Positions 23,604 through 34,312 of a DNA stretch of 64,000 nucleotides are shown here, piece by piece. Both the position numbers and the translations under genes were made by a program. The DNA is from Fasciola hepatica (Eukaryota; Platyhelminthes; Trematoda; Plagiorchiida; Fasciolidae): NCBI GenBank assembly GCA_948099385.1, contig CANUEZ040000161.1, forward strand, positions 2,852,001 through 2,916,000, read 5' to 3'. Below the pieces are notes generated by a model that made no database searches, was not told where the DNA came from, and saw nothing but the letters and a program-made list of their open reading frames with translations. Position 1 is the first letter of the stretch. The number at the start of each line of letters is the position of its first letter.

Positions 23604-24620
23604 CGGCTGATATGTTGTACGCTCATTTTGGCCCCTGTGTGAGCGACTGATGGTTAGAATGTGATGCGATTAGTGGAGTCACCCTGCTTCGACCACGAAA
23701 ACCTGGTGTACTATAATAGACTATAAATTTCGTGGGTTTAAGAGAGACCCGGAGGATTTCTAGGAAGCCCCATAGCCCAAACACTGAACGTCAGAAATAA
23801 AGGAAAATATTGAGGTGAGCTTCTATGCAAAAGACTGCAGGGATCTGCCTCCCTACCATCACATCACGATGAAACATATAACCCATGGCCATGCGAGGTA
23901 CAATTGATCCTCGGTCTGTTTTGGAATCAAACAGAATATGGAGCAGAGACTGGCTTTTGTCGCGTTGCAGATAAAGCCCCAGTACGGTGAAGTGCCCCAC
24001 ACCTGACATTTTAAGTTAGCACTTTTTCACTGTCACTGAAGCCAGCACGGCAGCTACTTCCAACCAATTTCAAAATCTTTGAATTTCTCTTCCTAGTATT
24101 TTTCTAATTCCACGTGTTATCACTTTTTTCTTCCTTATCATTGATGATTTTCTGTTTTTTCCTTTTTCTTTTCTTTTCTGGTCTTTTGATTCACGATCAC
24201 ACCGCCAGTCATATTTGTAGACGCAGTAGAAAGACAGAAAGCCTTCGGCACATTTCAAGTTAGCACCACCGCTGCAGTCTAGAGAGATAACCAAAGAATA
24301 TGAACCTCAAAGCCTCACTTTTGACGAAGATGGCCCGTGGTGCTACCGTGTCTCATGGATCAGTGGGGTCCGATGCCGCTTGTACTTCTACCGGGATTCT
24401 CTTGTTTTAAGGGAGAGGAAATCGACGGTCAAACAACTGGATACCACTAGAAACCTGCCGCTTTGTCGTGACCGTTGGAATGAATGCCATGTTTTCGTTT
24501 TACTGTTGCGGCTCACAAGGATCTCTGGAGCATCGGGTGCAAGAAACTGGATGAAAATTTGGCTCAAGCCTCCATATCCCGTGGTCTCATCTGATCTGAA
24601 CTGAATTGAACCGAATAGCC
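23604..24620 (+). repeat. R3 (family D 3' UTR), right part with (CTGAA)n-type tail
   Basis: Resumes R3 homology at acggctgatatgttgtacg (compare 12415-12435) and runs to ggctcaagcctccatatcc. It then ends in gatctgaactgaattgaacc, a short pentamer tail like those ending family C and R1. On the minus strand, 23791-24009 and the matching part of copy 1 (12681-12866) both stay open and share a VGHFTVLGLY / IGHLTVLGVY stretch of unknown meaning. Confidence 0.65.
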
Positions 24621-25700
24621 TAAATTGCGGCCACGGAGCTGCTACCCACCGAGGGATACTGCGCCTGTTGGACGGACAGAAGTGATGGCAGGGCAGGGGT
24701 GGAACGCTACTGTACGTGAATAAAAACCTTCATAAGCAATCCGGAGAAGCCCTGCATGCCCCAGATATACAGGCTTCGCTATGCCTCCTACTATCTCCGG
24801 GATCTGTTATAAATATATGCGTATACCGCAGTCCAGATTCTAATCCAGAAGAGAACCATTTACTGTTCGGGTTTCTATCTACGATGGCCCTGCAGGCATC
24901 CCTTACTTTGACAATAGGGATTTCAACTCCCCGGAAACAAATTGGAAGAGCTTGCTTCTTTGACTGATACCCATTGTAGTAGAAAATTAATCGAGCTTGT
25001 GGTCTGCATGCCATTCTTTCAGCACTTCAACCAGTCGACCAGGTTTGGGGATGGGTAAACTCCTAGTGTGCTTAATCTGGTGCTCGCAACGCATCCGTAG
25101 GAAGTCGGTAGACCAGGGTTCACTGACCCGCTTGAGAGGAGCGACCGTGTGGTCATCAGATTCCTGATTCAAAGGTCTCCCTCCGTGGAGCCAAATAAGA
25201 CGCGAAGGAACTTCAGGAGTCTGTAAGTCATGGCAATTAGGGGAGCCGTACCTAGTGTTGACCAGGGCGATCACTGTCAGACAGTGGAAGAGGAGTGGTC
25301 TGTCATCAGGGACCACCTCCTCAGGTTGACCGACGAGATCGCTCCACTGAGACGTGTCAAAAAACTGGACTAACCACGGGGGTGGAAGAGCCGATCAGCC
25401 AAGGCACAACTGGCGAAGCGCAAAGCCTGGAGTCGTTATCCCTCAAAAGGTAGACACCACAGTTTTTCAGTACGTGAGAGCCCTTGGGTGTGCCATTAGG
25501 GTGCAGCGAGATGGCCGGACGAGATATGAAGCGGCCCTGGCTCGCAGAGTAAAGGCGTGTCCTATGGCCAAATACAACCAAGTCCAGTACTAGGCTACAG
25601 CGAGAGTTGTTGTGGCGTACACAGTCACGTTAAGTGGAGTGCAGTCAAGGAGAGCTTACGAGAAAGCGCAGACACCAAAGAACTTCTCTGAAAGCGTGCA
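24621..25700 (+). pseudogene. Family D LINE copy 3, endonuclease part
   Basis: APE-type endonuclease domain, 5'-truncated. The frame at 24650-24960 reads EGYCACWTDRS, then SVINICVYRSPDSNPEEN, then TLTIG-FNSPETNWKS after a one-base frame change (GDFNSPxTNW catalytic block). Downstream, GFTDPLERSDRVVIRFLIQ at 25120-25175 corresponds to the PLGKSDHVVI block, and a WSVIRDHLLRLTDEIAPLRRV linker lies at 25290-25360. Homology breaks where the gypsy LTR begins; the RT half continues at 31107. Confidence 0.75.
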
Positions 25701-25743
25701 TGGCCGAAACACTGGGAGACAACATGGTACTAAAGGGCACACT

Positions 25744-25949
25744 TCACCAGCTTCTTAGATCGCGTTCGTCGAGGGAGTCCACGAGAGAAGACCGTGGAGT
25801 GCCAATCGCGTGTGTTCTCACAGGGCCTGAGTACAGGGACCGCAAGCTGGCGTGTGCCGAGGAAGTGTGCCGGAAGTAGCGCTCGCGGTTGCCGTGTGCG
25901 CGAAACGTATGGTCAAACAACCGATAGACAAGGTGTGATCGGTTGATCA
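25744..25949 (-). repeat. Ty3/gypsy LTR (3' LTR of minus-strand element)
   Basis: About 206 bp, over 90% identical by eye to 30899-31102 and in the same orientation. On the minus strand it begins TGATCAACCGATCACACC. The two copies bracket the gag-pol region, so they are the LTRs. The outer edge near 25744 lacks a clean CA end. Confidence 0.7.
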
Positions 25950-26793
25950 ATGTAGAGTCCCCCTCCCTAGAAGGCCACCCGCAAGAAGGGCTTCGATTTA
26001 TAAGTCCGGCAAGCGAACGAGTATGTGGCCTGTGATAAAGCCAGTGAAATTAATAGATATTGCCGTTTTTTGTGATTATGCGTGCAGTAGAATTTGGCGG
26101 TTGGCCCTCTGAGCGAGACACTAAAGAAAGCCGCCTTACCTGGCTACCCAACTCTAAAAACCCCGTAGGTTCAGAGTGGGAGGTAAGATTGTCCGGTGCT
26201 TACGGAGAAGGTGCAGTGGAGTTTCCTGTCCGCTCACCCAGGTGAATGACCCAGTACAAATTTGGCTTGACGAAGGGGCTTTGTGGTCGGTCTTCTCGGA
26301 AATGCTTGTATCTTGCATGTGGGTCCCTAGTGCGGGCGCAGTGGATGGTGGACGCGAAAAATTACCGGAGGGCAGGCGGCTTCCTGTCGTTAGCCAACGG
26401 GCATTTTTTGAAAAACGGTGCGAGCCCCTCTAAAACTACGGGCTTTTAGTGACGGCTTATGGGGGTGATGGGTGGGCAGAACATCAAAAAGGTGGCTTAG
26501 TGGCGAAAAAGTACATAGCCTCCGCGTGAAGAACAAACCTCGAGTGGGCAGTCACAACAGAAATTTTCTTTTTGTCTTTTTCATAGGATCCAGCATATCG
26601 TATCCGCAAGACGAACGGGTTTCTTGCTCACTCGCCTGCGATAAGAAGTCAATGGATGCGGCTGTGTGTTGCGGTCTGTGTCAGGGTGGCCGAAGAAGGG
26701 GTCATCAGCGTTGGTACGGTTGACATATGGGATGCTGGGGGTATAAGTGCTGGTCCTGAAGAAATCGATGGAGTGAAATCGGACGGAATGGAT
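25950..26793 (-). other. Gypsy element 3' non-coding region
   Basis: Between the integrase C-terminus and the 3' LTR. Open frames here (for example 26060-26449 +) are antisense to the element and show no family. It may hold 3' UTR and an old insertion; nothing else is recognised. Confidence 0.4.
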
Positions 26794-28850
26794 TCATCCA
26801 GAAAAGCTGGTTTCACTTGGTAACCGCATCCCTTCTGCCGTTTTGGCCGACTGCGAGTGTTTTCTCCAGGCGGCGAAGGACTCTGTGGGGGCCGGGGTAG
26901 GCAGGTTGTAGACGAGCGCGAGCCTTCGTTCTAAGGAAAACGTGCGTGCAATCTTGGAGTTGTGGGTGTATGTAAACCGTCGTGCTTTGTTCGCGAGCCG
27001 CGGGAAGATGAAGCATACGCATCTGGTGCGGCTACTTGGCGGCTTAATCAGCGCAGTCAAAAGTGACAAAGGACTTTGGGGCTATCATTTCGCCAGGAAG
27101 TCGAAACTTGCAACCGAGAGTGAGTTCGGCCAACCTGGTTTGTAGATTGGCCCTAAGGGAGTTGCGACAACCCAAAAGTACTACAGGCAGGGACTCCGGC
27201 CAGTCTGAATTTTTGAGGGCTGTCAAGGCTGCCTTAAGTTGGAGATGAAACCGGTCTCTATTCCGTTTTCTGACGGGTGGCAGGCTGTGGTGTGAATGCG
27301 GTGGGTGCCTAAAGGTTGCAGAAGACCACTGAAGGTTCCCTCGAAATGCAAGCTGCGGTCTGTGGTAACCACGACCGAACAACCAAAATGCTGCGACCTA
27401 GTGTTCTAATAAAGCTTGGGCGACTGTTTCGCTAGCTGCTTTGTGCAGCGGTACAGCTAACGGCCATCTGGTGAAAAGATCTACGTAAGTAAGGAGACAT
27501 ACGCTAACCTTCAACGGAAGCAACGGCTGTACAAAGTCTACATGCACGAGTTGGAAACGTGAGTCGACAACTGGAAATTTTAATAAGGGGCCTTTTGGGT
27601 GCCTATGCACCTTCGACTCCTGGCATTGGAGGCAGGTACTGGCCCATGCAGTTACATCACGGTTCACATCGTGCCAAACAACGGTCACCGACGCGTTTAG
27701 TAGAGGCTTTCATACCCGGGTGGGACAAACCGTGTAAGGTTACAAAAAGCAGTCGCCCAAAATACGACTGTATTACTGGCCTTGGGTGGCCTTTGGACAC
27801 CTCACACAGTGTGTAACCCTCGGATGAAGGGATGGGAACCGACTGGAGCCGCGGCGACGAAAGGCTGCGGAGCTGTTCTACCTCAGGATCGTCTGCTCCA
27901 GCGTATGCGATAGATTTGAGGTTCATTGGGCCGCGTTAGTTGAGGTCTAGGTAGGGAATACGAGACAGCACGTCAGCGACAGGATTATAGGCGCCCGAGA
28001 TATGACGTACGTCACCTAAGTATTGAGTGATGTAATCCAGGTTTCTAGACTCTCTGAGAGAGCACCTGTCCGTGGTGGCGCGCAGTGAGTGGACTCTCGG
28101 TTTATGGTCAGGGTAGACCATGAATTTGCGCCCCTCTTAGATGTGCCTGGAGTAACGAATTCCTAGGTAGATAGTGAGAATTTCGCTGCCAAAGGTGCTG
28201 TACTTGGGTTCAGCCGGTTGTATTATTTTGGAGAAGAATGCAGTGGGATGCCAAGGGCCGGCTAAGTTTTGTTGCAGCTCCGCGCCCAAGGCTTTGCCTG
28301 ATGCGTCTGTTACTAATGCAATTGGAGAAGTTGGTTTAAGGTGTGATAGCGGGGTTGTGTTGCCGATAGCCTGCTTCAGCATAACAAACGCCTCTCGAGG
28401 GGGTTCTGTGACAACCAGCTGCTTCGCTTTGCCTTTTAACAGGCCTGTGAGCGACTACATTAGCTGAGCGCACCGTGTGGTGAAACGACGACAAAAGTTG
28501 ACCAGCCCATCGAAGAGACTTTGTTGCTTGAGTGACGTAGGTTCTGGGTAGTCCAAGATTGTCTGCACCTCGTCTTGCAATGGTATGGTTCCTGTGGAAG
28601 TAAGCTTGTGGCCCAGGAATTTGATGGCGTCTAAGCCTATTACACATTTATTCGCGTTGACCGGGACCCCATTTTAAGGAAGGCAATCTCAAAGCGCGTA
28701 GATGCACTAGATGTTTTGTCTTAGACGAGCTGGCAATCAGGATATCGTCCAGGTAAGCGAACACAAAAGCCAAACCACTATATACCATATCAGTGAAACG
28801 CTGGAAATTTTGCGCAGCGTTGCTAACCCCAAACGGCATTCGTAGAAACT
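26794..28850 (-). pseudogene. Ty3/gypsy pol: RT end, RNase H, integrase (broken)
   Basis: Read from right to left. RT palm at 28648-28839: MPFGVSNAAQNFQRFTDMVY, then FVFAYLDDILIASSS with catalytic YLDD intact. RNase H at 28137-28382: LVTDASGKALGAELQQ and KYSTFGSEILTIYLGIRYSRH, then DHKPRVHSLR and YNPVADVLSRI to 27936. Integrase: LHGLSHPGMKASTKRV at about 27710-27760, TCLQCQESKVHRHPKG (zinc-finger CxxC) and VHVDFVQPLL with YVDLFTRWPLAVPL (catalytic core) at 27398-27688, then RFHLQLKAALTALKNSDWPESL at 27200. A C-terminal domain ends near 26794. Frameshifts separate the blocks. It resembles the CsRn1-like gypsy group. Confidence 0.85.
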
Positions 28851-29436
28851 GGAAAAGACCGGAGGAAGTCTCTACGGCTGTTTTGGGATATCGGCCCCCA
28901 CTGCTGGCACTTGGTCAAATGCCCACGCTGAATCCATTCAACCAAAAGTTATCTTACCCGCAAGACCATCTGTGAGGCCCGCGATGTGCGGAGTAGGAAA
29001 TCGGTAGGGAGTAGTCACTCGGTTAAGTGAGCTATAGTCCCCGTACAGCCTTCCGTGGTCAGGCGGCTTCTTCAGGACCACGAGTAGGGGTGATGCTCAC
29101 GGGCTGTTGGGGAGCCGGACAATTTCCAAGTTGGACATATGTTAAAATTCGGAGCGGGCTACACCGAGCTTGTCTGAAGCCAACCTGCGGGGTCAAGCGT
29201 AGACCGAGGGCCTTTGTGTGACGATGTGATGGGCCACATCCATGGCGATTAGAGGCAGGTTGTTGTTTGGACGGGCGCTCACTGACTGAACTGCCGAATT
29301 TTGGTTCGGAAGTGGGAATTGGCGTGAGGATCGCTAGCGGCCGAGCCTCAGTTAAAGAGCCAACAACGAGATTCGATTTGGCTCGATCTACTAACGGTAG
29401 CTTGCTGGGATCGACTACCAGGCCGTGGATTTCCAA
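28851..29436 (-). pseudogene. Ty3/gypsy protease-RT junction region (decayed)
   Basis: Minus-strand region between the protease and the RT palm. An open frame at 29059-29436 contains GLVVDPSKLPLVDRAKSNLVVGSL and a His-containing stretch but has lost frame relative to its neighbours. It should encode the RT fingers; motifs are not cleanly visible. Confidence 0.55.
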
Positions 29437-29483
29437 AACGCTAAGCCCAGAATAGCCTGACGTACTCGGGCGATGACGAGAAC

Positions 29484-30388
29484 CTACTGGAACGGATTAC
29501 TCAAGCCAAGGTCTAGGGTGGGAGATTGACTGCCGTATGTTGAGATTGGGGTGCCGTTGGCGGCTTGCAGTGTTAGAGCTGCAGGGGAGACAGTAGACCT
29601 TTTTGAAACAGTTATTTTACTGTCCTGCGTTCCCTTGTCGATTAAGAAAAGCCTACCGGTAGTCCTGTCTTTCACGTAAATGAGGCGACTAGGGACCGGG
29701 ACACCCGAGGAGGTCGTGCCGTCACCTCTCGGCCCGGCAGTTCCCCTGGCGGGAGCGGTAAATACAAGGCTGTTCGCACTTATAGGCCTGGGATCCGAAA
29801 CGGTGGTGATAACAACACTCGCTGGATTGCGCTTTTGTCGTCGGGGCGTTCGGTGTAGAACGGCGACGGCTTTGGTTTCGTGAACGTAGACTGTTGTTGT
29901 GGTGTAGTGCTGTTCAGCCGACTGCATTAAAAGGCGGACCTCCTGGAGTAACATTTGAATGTCAGAGTTGCTACCAGTTGCGTTGTGCTGGGCGGTTTTC
30001 GACGCAGAGGTAACAGCGGGATCCGGTGGAGAAACGGCGGTGTTGGTGGATGCTTGGGACTGTAGAGTAAAAGCATGTGTCTGCTCGAGGACTTTGTTGC
30101 AGCCTCCGCGCACTTATCCAGAGCCTGACCTTGTATTAGAACGGAAACTATGCTCTGAGCATGTTGTGGAAGCTGCTGCATCCGTAGTTGACGGAAGACT
30201 GCTTCGTCCATGGACGTCGTACCTACCAATGAAAGCGTCTTTCGTAACAATTGCAGTGGGGTCATATCTCCCAGCTGGATCTCGGAGAGAACTTGCTGGA
30301 TACCTCTCTCTTCCAAAGCTGCCCGGAGTGTGTCGTACGGGTTGTTATCCGGTGGGTTCATAAAGATGTCCCGGATCCGTGGGATCAT
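29484..30388 (-). pseudogene. Ty3/gypsy gag and protease (broken)
   Basis: Gag at 29927-30388 starts MIPRIRDIFMNPPDNNPYDT, followed by LSEIQLGDMTPLQLLRKTLSL and EAVFRQLRMQQLPQHAQSIVS, the capsid-domain pattern of flatworm gypsy elements. The overlapping frame 29484-30113 carries the protease region: RLIYVKDRTTGRLFLIDKG, where the catalytic DTG is DKG, then LQAANGTPISTYGSQSPTLDLGL. Loss of the DTG residue and the gag frameshift show the copy is inactive. Confidence 0.8.
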
Positions 30389-30898
30389 ACCAGCAGGGGT
30401 TGCTGAGAGCAGTTTACTGTATTTAGACTGCTAACTAGATAAGCGAGACTCCTGGAAACGAAACTCGAGAATGGTGCTGAACACCTCCGGATCTTCCGGT
30501 ATGAAATCCGGTATTGTCATGTGCATTGCATGGCCCTCCTGTTCATACTTGGGCATAGACTCTATTCATCGTGAGATAGGTAATCTGTGGAAATGAACTA
30601 ACCTGGAACTCCAAATATTTATTGGCAGAGCCTGATGTACAAAATCCCGGAACCAGCGGGAATAAAAAATACTTGCCGACAAGATGACGACGATGAAAAA
30701 AATGTGCGGAGTTAAAAAAGTATGCCCAACGGGAATAAGAAAACGCGTCAAACATAATCTAACTAATGTTAGACCTTATATTTGGCCGACGAAGTGAAGT
30801 AAAAACTACCGAAGAGGTGATCTGGCTGGGTCACTTCGGTGGGATTATCCAAAAAGTATAAGTGGAACGGGCTTATCATTTATTGGAAGGCAAACTGC
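30389..30898 (-). other. Gypsy 5' leader region
   Basis: Non-coding DNA between gag and the 5' LTR on the minus strand. A primer-binding site should abut the LTR at about 30898; I cannot match a specific tRNA end. Confidence 0.4.
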
Positions 30899-31102
30899 CT
30901 CAGCTTCTACAGTCGCGCTGGTCGAGGAAGTCCACGAGAGAAGACCGTGGAGTGCCAATCGCGTGTATTCTCACAGGGCCTGAGTACAGGGACCGCACAC
31001 TGGCGTGTGCCGAGGAAGTGTGCCGGAAGTAGCGCTCGCGGTTGCCGTGTGCGCGAAACGTATAGTTAAACAAGTGACAGACAGGGTGTGATCGGCCGAC
31101 CA
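30899..31102 (-). repeat. Ty3/gypsy LTR (5' LTR of minus-strand element)
   Basis: Partner of 25744-25949. The minus-strand start is TGGTCGGCCGATCACACC. The shared block includes the stretch at 30930-31060 containing gaagtgtgccggaagtagcgct. The family D LINE reading resumes to the right, so the element inserted into that LINE. Confidence 0.7.
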
Positions 31103-31106
31103 CTAT

Positions 31107-32600
31107 AATGGGACAACCGTGGCCCAACAGACTGTCATCAAGGAGGAAGTCGTCATTGAAAATAGTGAGGTTGAACTGGCGCTGAGCAGCCCGAATAGCA
31201 ATAAGGCTGCGGGGCCGGATGTTGTCTCTCCCGCCATTCTAAAAGCCCTAGCAAGTGTACCGGATGAACCGCTAGCACAGCCGTTCAACGTATCACTTGA
31301 CACCGGGAAGCTACCGGAAGGTTGGAGACTGGCGCAAGTTGCCCTCGTTCACAAAGGACGCGAACGGGAAGTGGCCTCTAACTACCATCCTGTGAGCTTA
31401 CCACCAATAGCAACTAACAGAATGCCTGCTGACTCACCACCTGATTGCCACTCAGCAACAAGGGTTTGTTAAAGAAGGTCCTGCCTCACCAACCTGCTAT
31501 CGCCCTTCGACGAGGTAACTGGCAGGTTAGACCAGGGGAACGAGCAGAGGTATGCTACTTATGCTTCCAAAAGACCTCTGATTCAGTAAACCACCGTTTT
31601 TTACTGGTCAGACAGAGGGCACTCGGAGTGGCCCCACAAAATGCGATGTGGAGGGAGGGTTACCTGATTAACACAGCCTTCTTCGTACAGGTCGAGGACA
31701 CCTGGTCTACACTGGACCAAGCATGCAGTGGCATGCCACAAGGTTCCGTGTTGGGACCACTGTTGTTTCTGGTATATTTGACCGATCTAGCAACCACACT
31801 AGACTACCAGGGGTGGCTGTGGGCGGATTATGTCAAAATAGTGGGTGAACAAGCCTCAAGGGACTGAAAACCAACTTAAACAGAGTTGGTGCGTGGGCCG
31901 ACAAGTGGGAGTTGCCACTGAATGCAGCCAAATGCAAGCACCCGCTGGCAGACAGGGCGAGCAACGAGGGCAGGTACGTAGGGCTGTCCTTCCCAGTAGG
32001 GATTAAGCAGGCTGCTGTGGTGGGAGACCTCGGTGCGCTTGTGCACGAGATCTTTAAACCTGCCGAGCAGAGCAAGCCAGCAGCTGCCAGGAAAGACAGG
32101 GAGCTTTTCAACTTACGACGGACGTTGGTGTCTAGAGAGGCCGGAGTAATCCCACCTTTATACAAGGTGACCGAGAAGCATCACTTAGGGGCTTTTGTTT
32201 GGGCGTGGGCATCGAGACTAGTGAAGGACACAAAGGAGTTAGAAGGCTTTCAAAGGAGGTTTACTCGGACGATAAATGGGATGCAACGGAAGTCGTACTA
32301 GGAAAGACTGAAAGCCCTAAATCTATCCTTCCTGGATCTTCGTAGGCTAAAGTAGGGATCTGATAGGGTGCCATAAGTTAAACAAGAGAATCGCCACGAC
32401 CGACAGACCAATAATGACTCGTTGTCACAACGTTGCGCTCAAAGGATATGAGTATAAATTGGACAAACCAAGGGCAAGTATGAGCATAACGGCATGTTTC
32501 TTTTCCCATATTGTCGTAAGTAAGTGGAACAAATCGCTTCCACAGGTTGTGACAGCAAACTCGGTCGTTGCCTTTAAGCACAAACAGGGTGCGCGCTGAG
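31107..32600 (+). pseudogene. Family D LINE copy 3, reverse transcriptase part
   Basis: Continues the LINE broken by the gypsy insertion. 31119-31472 reads SNKAAGPDVVSPAILKAL and PLAQPFNVSLDTGKLPEGW (RT entry). 31555-31600 has KTSDSVNHRF (motif A), 31725-31765 has GMPQGSVLGPLLFLVYL (motif B), and 31815-31840 reads WADYVKIVG, where FADD is changed to WADY, so the catalytic Asp pair is broken. 31903-31930 has WELPLNAAKC. The C-terminal FFSHIVVSKWNKSLPQVV lies at 32490-32550. Frame changes near 31472 and 31867. Confidence 0.8.
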
Positions 32601-33033
32601 CAGAGGTATTCCTAGAATGTTACTAACCATCCCAGGTAGCTTGTCTTTCTGCTATTATTATCCGTCTATTTCTCCTCTCCCGACCAACTATCTTACACAT
32701 CATTTCACCACCCTGGGGTTTCCTAACTATACCTATCTCCATCACAGCCTTCATATCACCCTACCCATCATCATTCCATATTAACACCTAAAGTATTCGA
32801 GGAACCGGGGTATGTCTCACATGGAGACCGCAGTGAGTCGAGGCCCCAAACCTATGTTAGTGTGAGGATGCTGCTCCCGAGGGCGAGCCTGTTTCTTTCC
32901 CTTCCTCTCAGCTACCACAAAATACCAAGCTGTATTAGATCCCTGGAAGTTGCAGCACAGAGGGAACTAATTGGGCTAGCAGTGCAAGGACCTGGACGTT
33001 TACTGGCTCAAGCCGCAAGTCCTGTGACCTGAC
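32601..33033 (+). repeat. 3' UTR of family D copy 3 (shorter R3 variant)
   Basis: Non-coding, pyrimidine-rich in 32640-32790. Its end (actggctcaagccgcaagtcctgtgacctgac) parallels the end of R3 (ttggctcaagcctccatatccc...tgatctgaac). It therefore looks like a diverged or shortened R3 3' UTR. Confidence 0.45.
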
Positions 33034-33521
33034 GGCGGCGGAAGCAGCCAAACTGGAACGAGTGCAACGTGCTGCCACACGCCTCGTGGCCGGACTGCGT
33101 GGGTTCAGCTATGAGGAAAACCTAGAATTCACAGAGTTGCTTCCCATTGCTTATCGACGCCTTCGGGATGGCCTCATCTATGCCAGGCGAATAATCCGTG
33201 GGGAGATGGGCCGGGGACTACAGTCGAAACTTCCGCTCAGGAATAATGATCGTACCAGACGACACACCCTGACGCTTCGTAAGGTGCATTCCACCGGCTT
33301 ACTGGCCATCTATCGCTTGTCAAGGAGAGTGGCTGATCTCTGGAAGTCTCTACCGACCGAAGTGGTGGAAGAGGAAACCGAGACACTATTTAAGAGGAAG
33401 TTGGATCAGACCTTGAAGGATTATTGGCGGAGCGCCGACATCTAGCCGAGTCAGTAGAGTACGACGTGATGGGGCTCATACGGGATGAATTCCTACTGCC
33501 CTTTACCTGAAGACTGAAGAC
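33034..33521 (+). pseudogene. CR1-like LINE (family C) 3' fragment
   Basis: 5'-truncated copy, about 95% identical by eye to 41404-41891. It encodes KLERVQRAATRLVAGLRGFS through RRVADLWKSLPTEVVEEETE and ends before the stop near 33445, followed by the shared 3' UTR with ttacctgaagactgaag. The left edge abuts the family D 3' UTR, the right edge a family B fragment. Confidence 0.8.
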
Positions 33522-34180
33522 GAAGCAGTGCACCGCAGCAGCCAGTATGGCCAGGAGAGAACTCTTTCGAGTTAGATCCACTATGTCGTGAAGAGAGCCG
33601 ATTTTGGTTCCGATATATCGGTCCATAGTTAGGCCGCATATGGAGTACTGCGCGCAGTCCTGCGAACCGTACTAACAAAAGGATATATACTGTCTGGAGA
33701 ACGTGCAAGGGCTAGCCACTAGAATGGTGACTGGACAAGGGGGTTTGGCTACACAGAGCGTCTCCGTGCCCTAGACCTATTCTCGATGGAAAGACGACGC
33801 ATTCGCGGGGATTTGATAGAAACCTTCAAGGTAATGAAAGGACTGTCAGTAATAATTCGAGAAGACCTTTTCTGTCTGATCCCTGAAAAAGGCACAAAGG
33901 AGCATAGGCATAGATTACAAAGGAACCATTTGAGGCTCCAAATTAGGGCGAAGTACTTCTCAAATAGAGTGGTACCCTATTGAAATAATCTCCCGGAGGA
34001 TGTCATAAATACCACAACAGCGAAAGCTTTCTAGAAAGCAGTAGACCTATGTTGGGTGGCAGTACACCCCGAGTTATGTTAAGCAGCTTTTAGAGTCAGA
34101 ATCAATTTGCTCATTGTTTCCACCTTTCTCTGCCAGGGCTGATAATGCACGAAAGTTCTGCCTTTCAGCAAAAGAAAATC
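33522..34180 (+). pseudogene. CR1-like LINE (family B) 3' fragment
   Basis: Near-identical to 42667-43328, including the same disabling changes: the stop after TMS near 33590, the break in CEPY-stop-QKDIYCL at 33665-33700 and VVPY-stop-NNLPEDV at 33970-34000. It encodes the RT thumb and C-terminus remnants (SMERRRIRGDLIETFKVMKG). It lies next to a family C end just as in the second copy, but lacks 775 bp present there. Confidence 0.8.
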
Positions 34181-34189
34181 ACGCCCCAA

Positions 34190-34312
34190 GTCCTGTGCAA
34201 GCGGGGATTCGACGAAATACACTCGTCAGTGGTGGGTGCATAACTGGTATGCATACCCTCGGAGGAAGTCTGGACGCTCGATTGGCCGTGGCCATTACCT
34301 GTCCTGCGTCAA
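34190..34312 (+). repeat. R1 repeat, copy 4
   Basis: gcggggattcgacgaaatacactcgtcagtgg through ctggacgctcgattggccgtggccattacctgtcctg. It follows the family B end by about 100 bp and directly abuts a truncated family A LINE. Confidence 0.7.
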
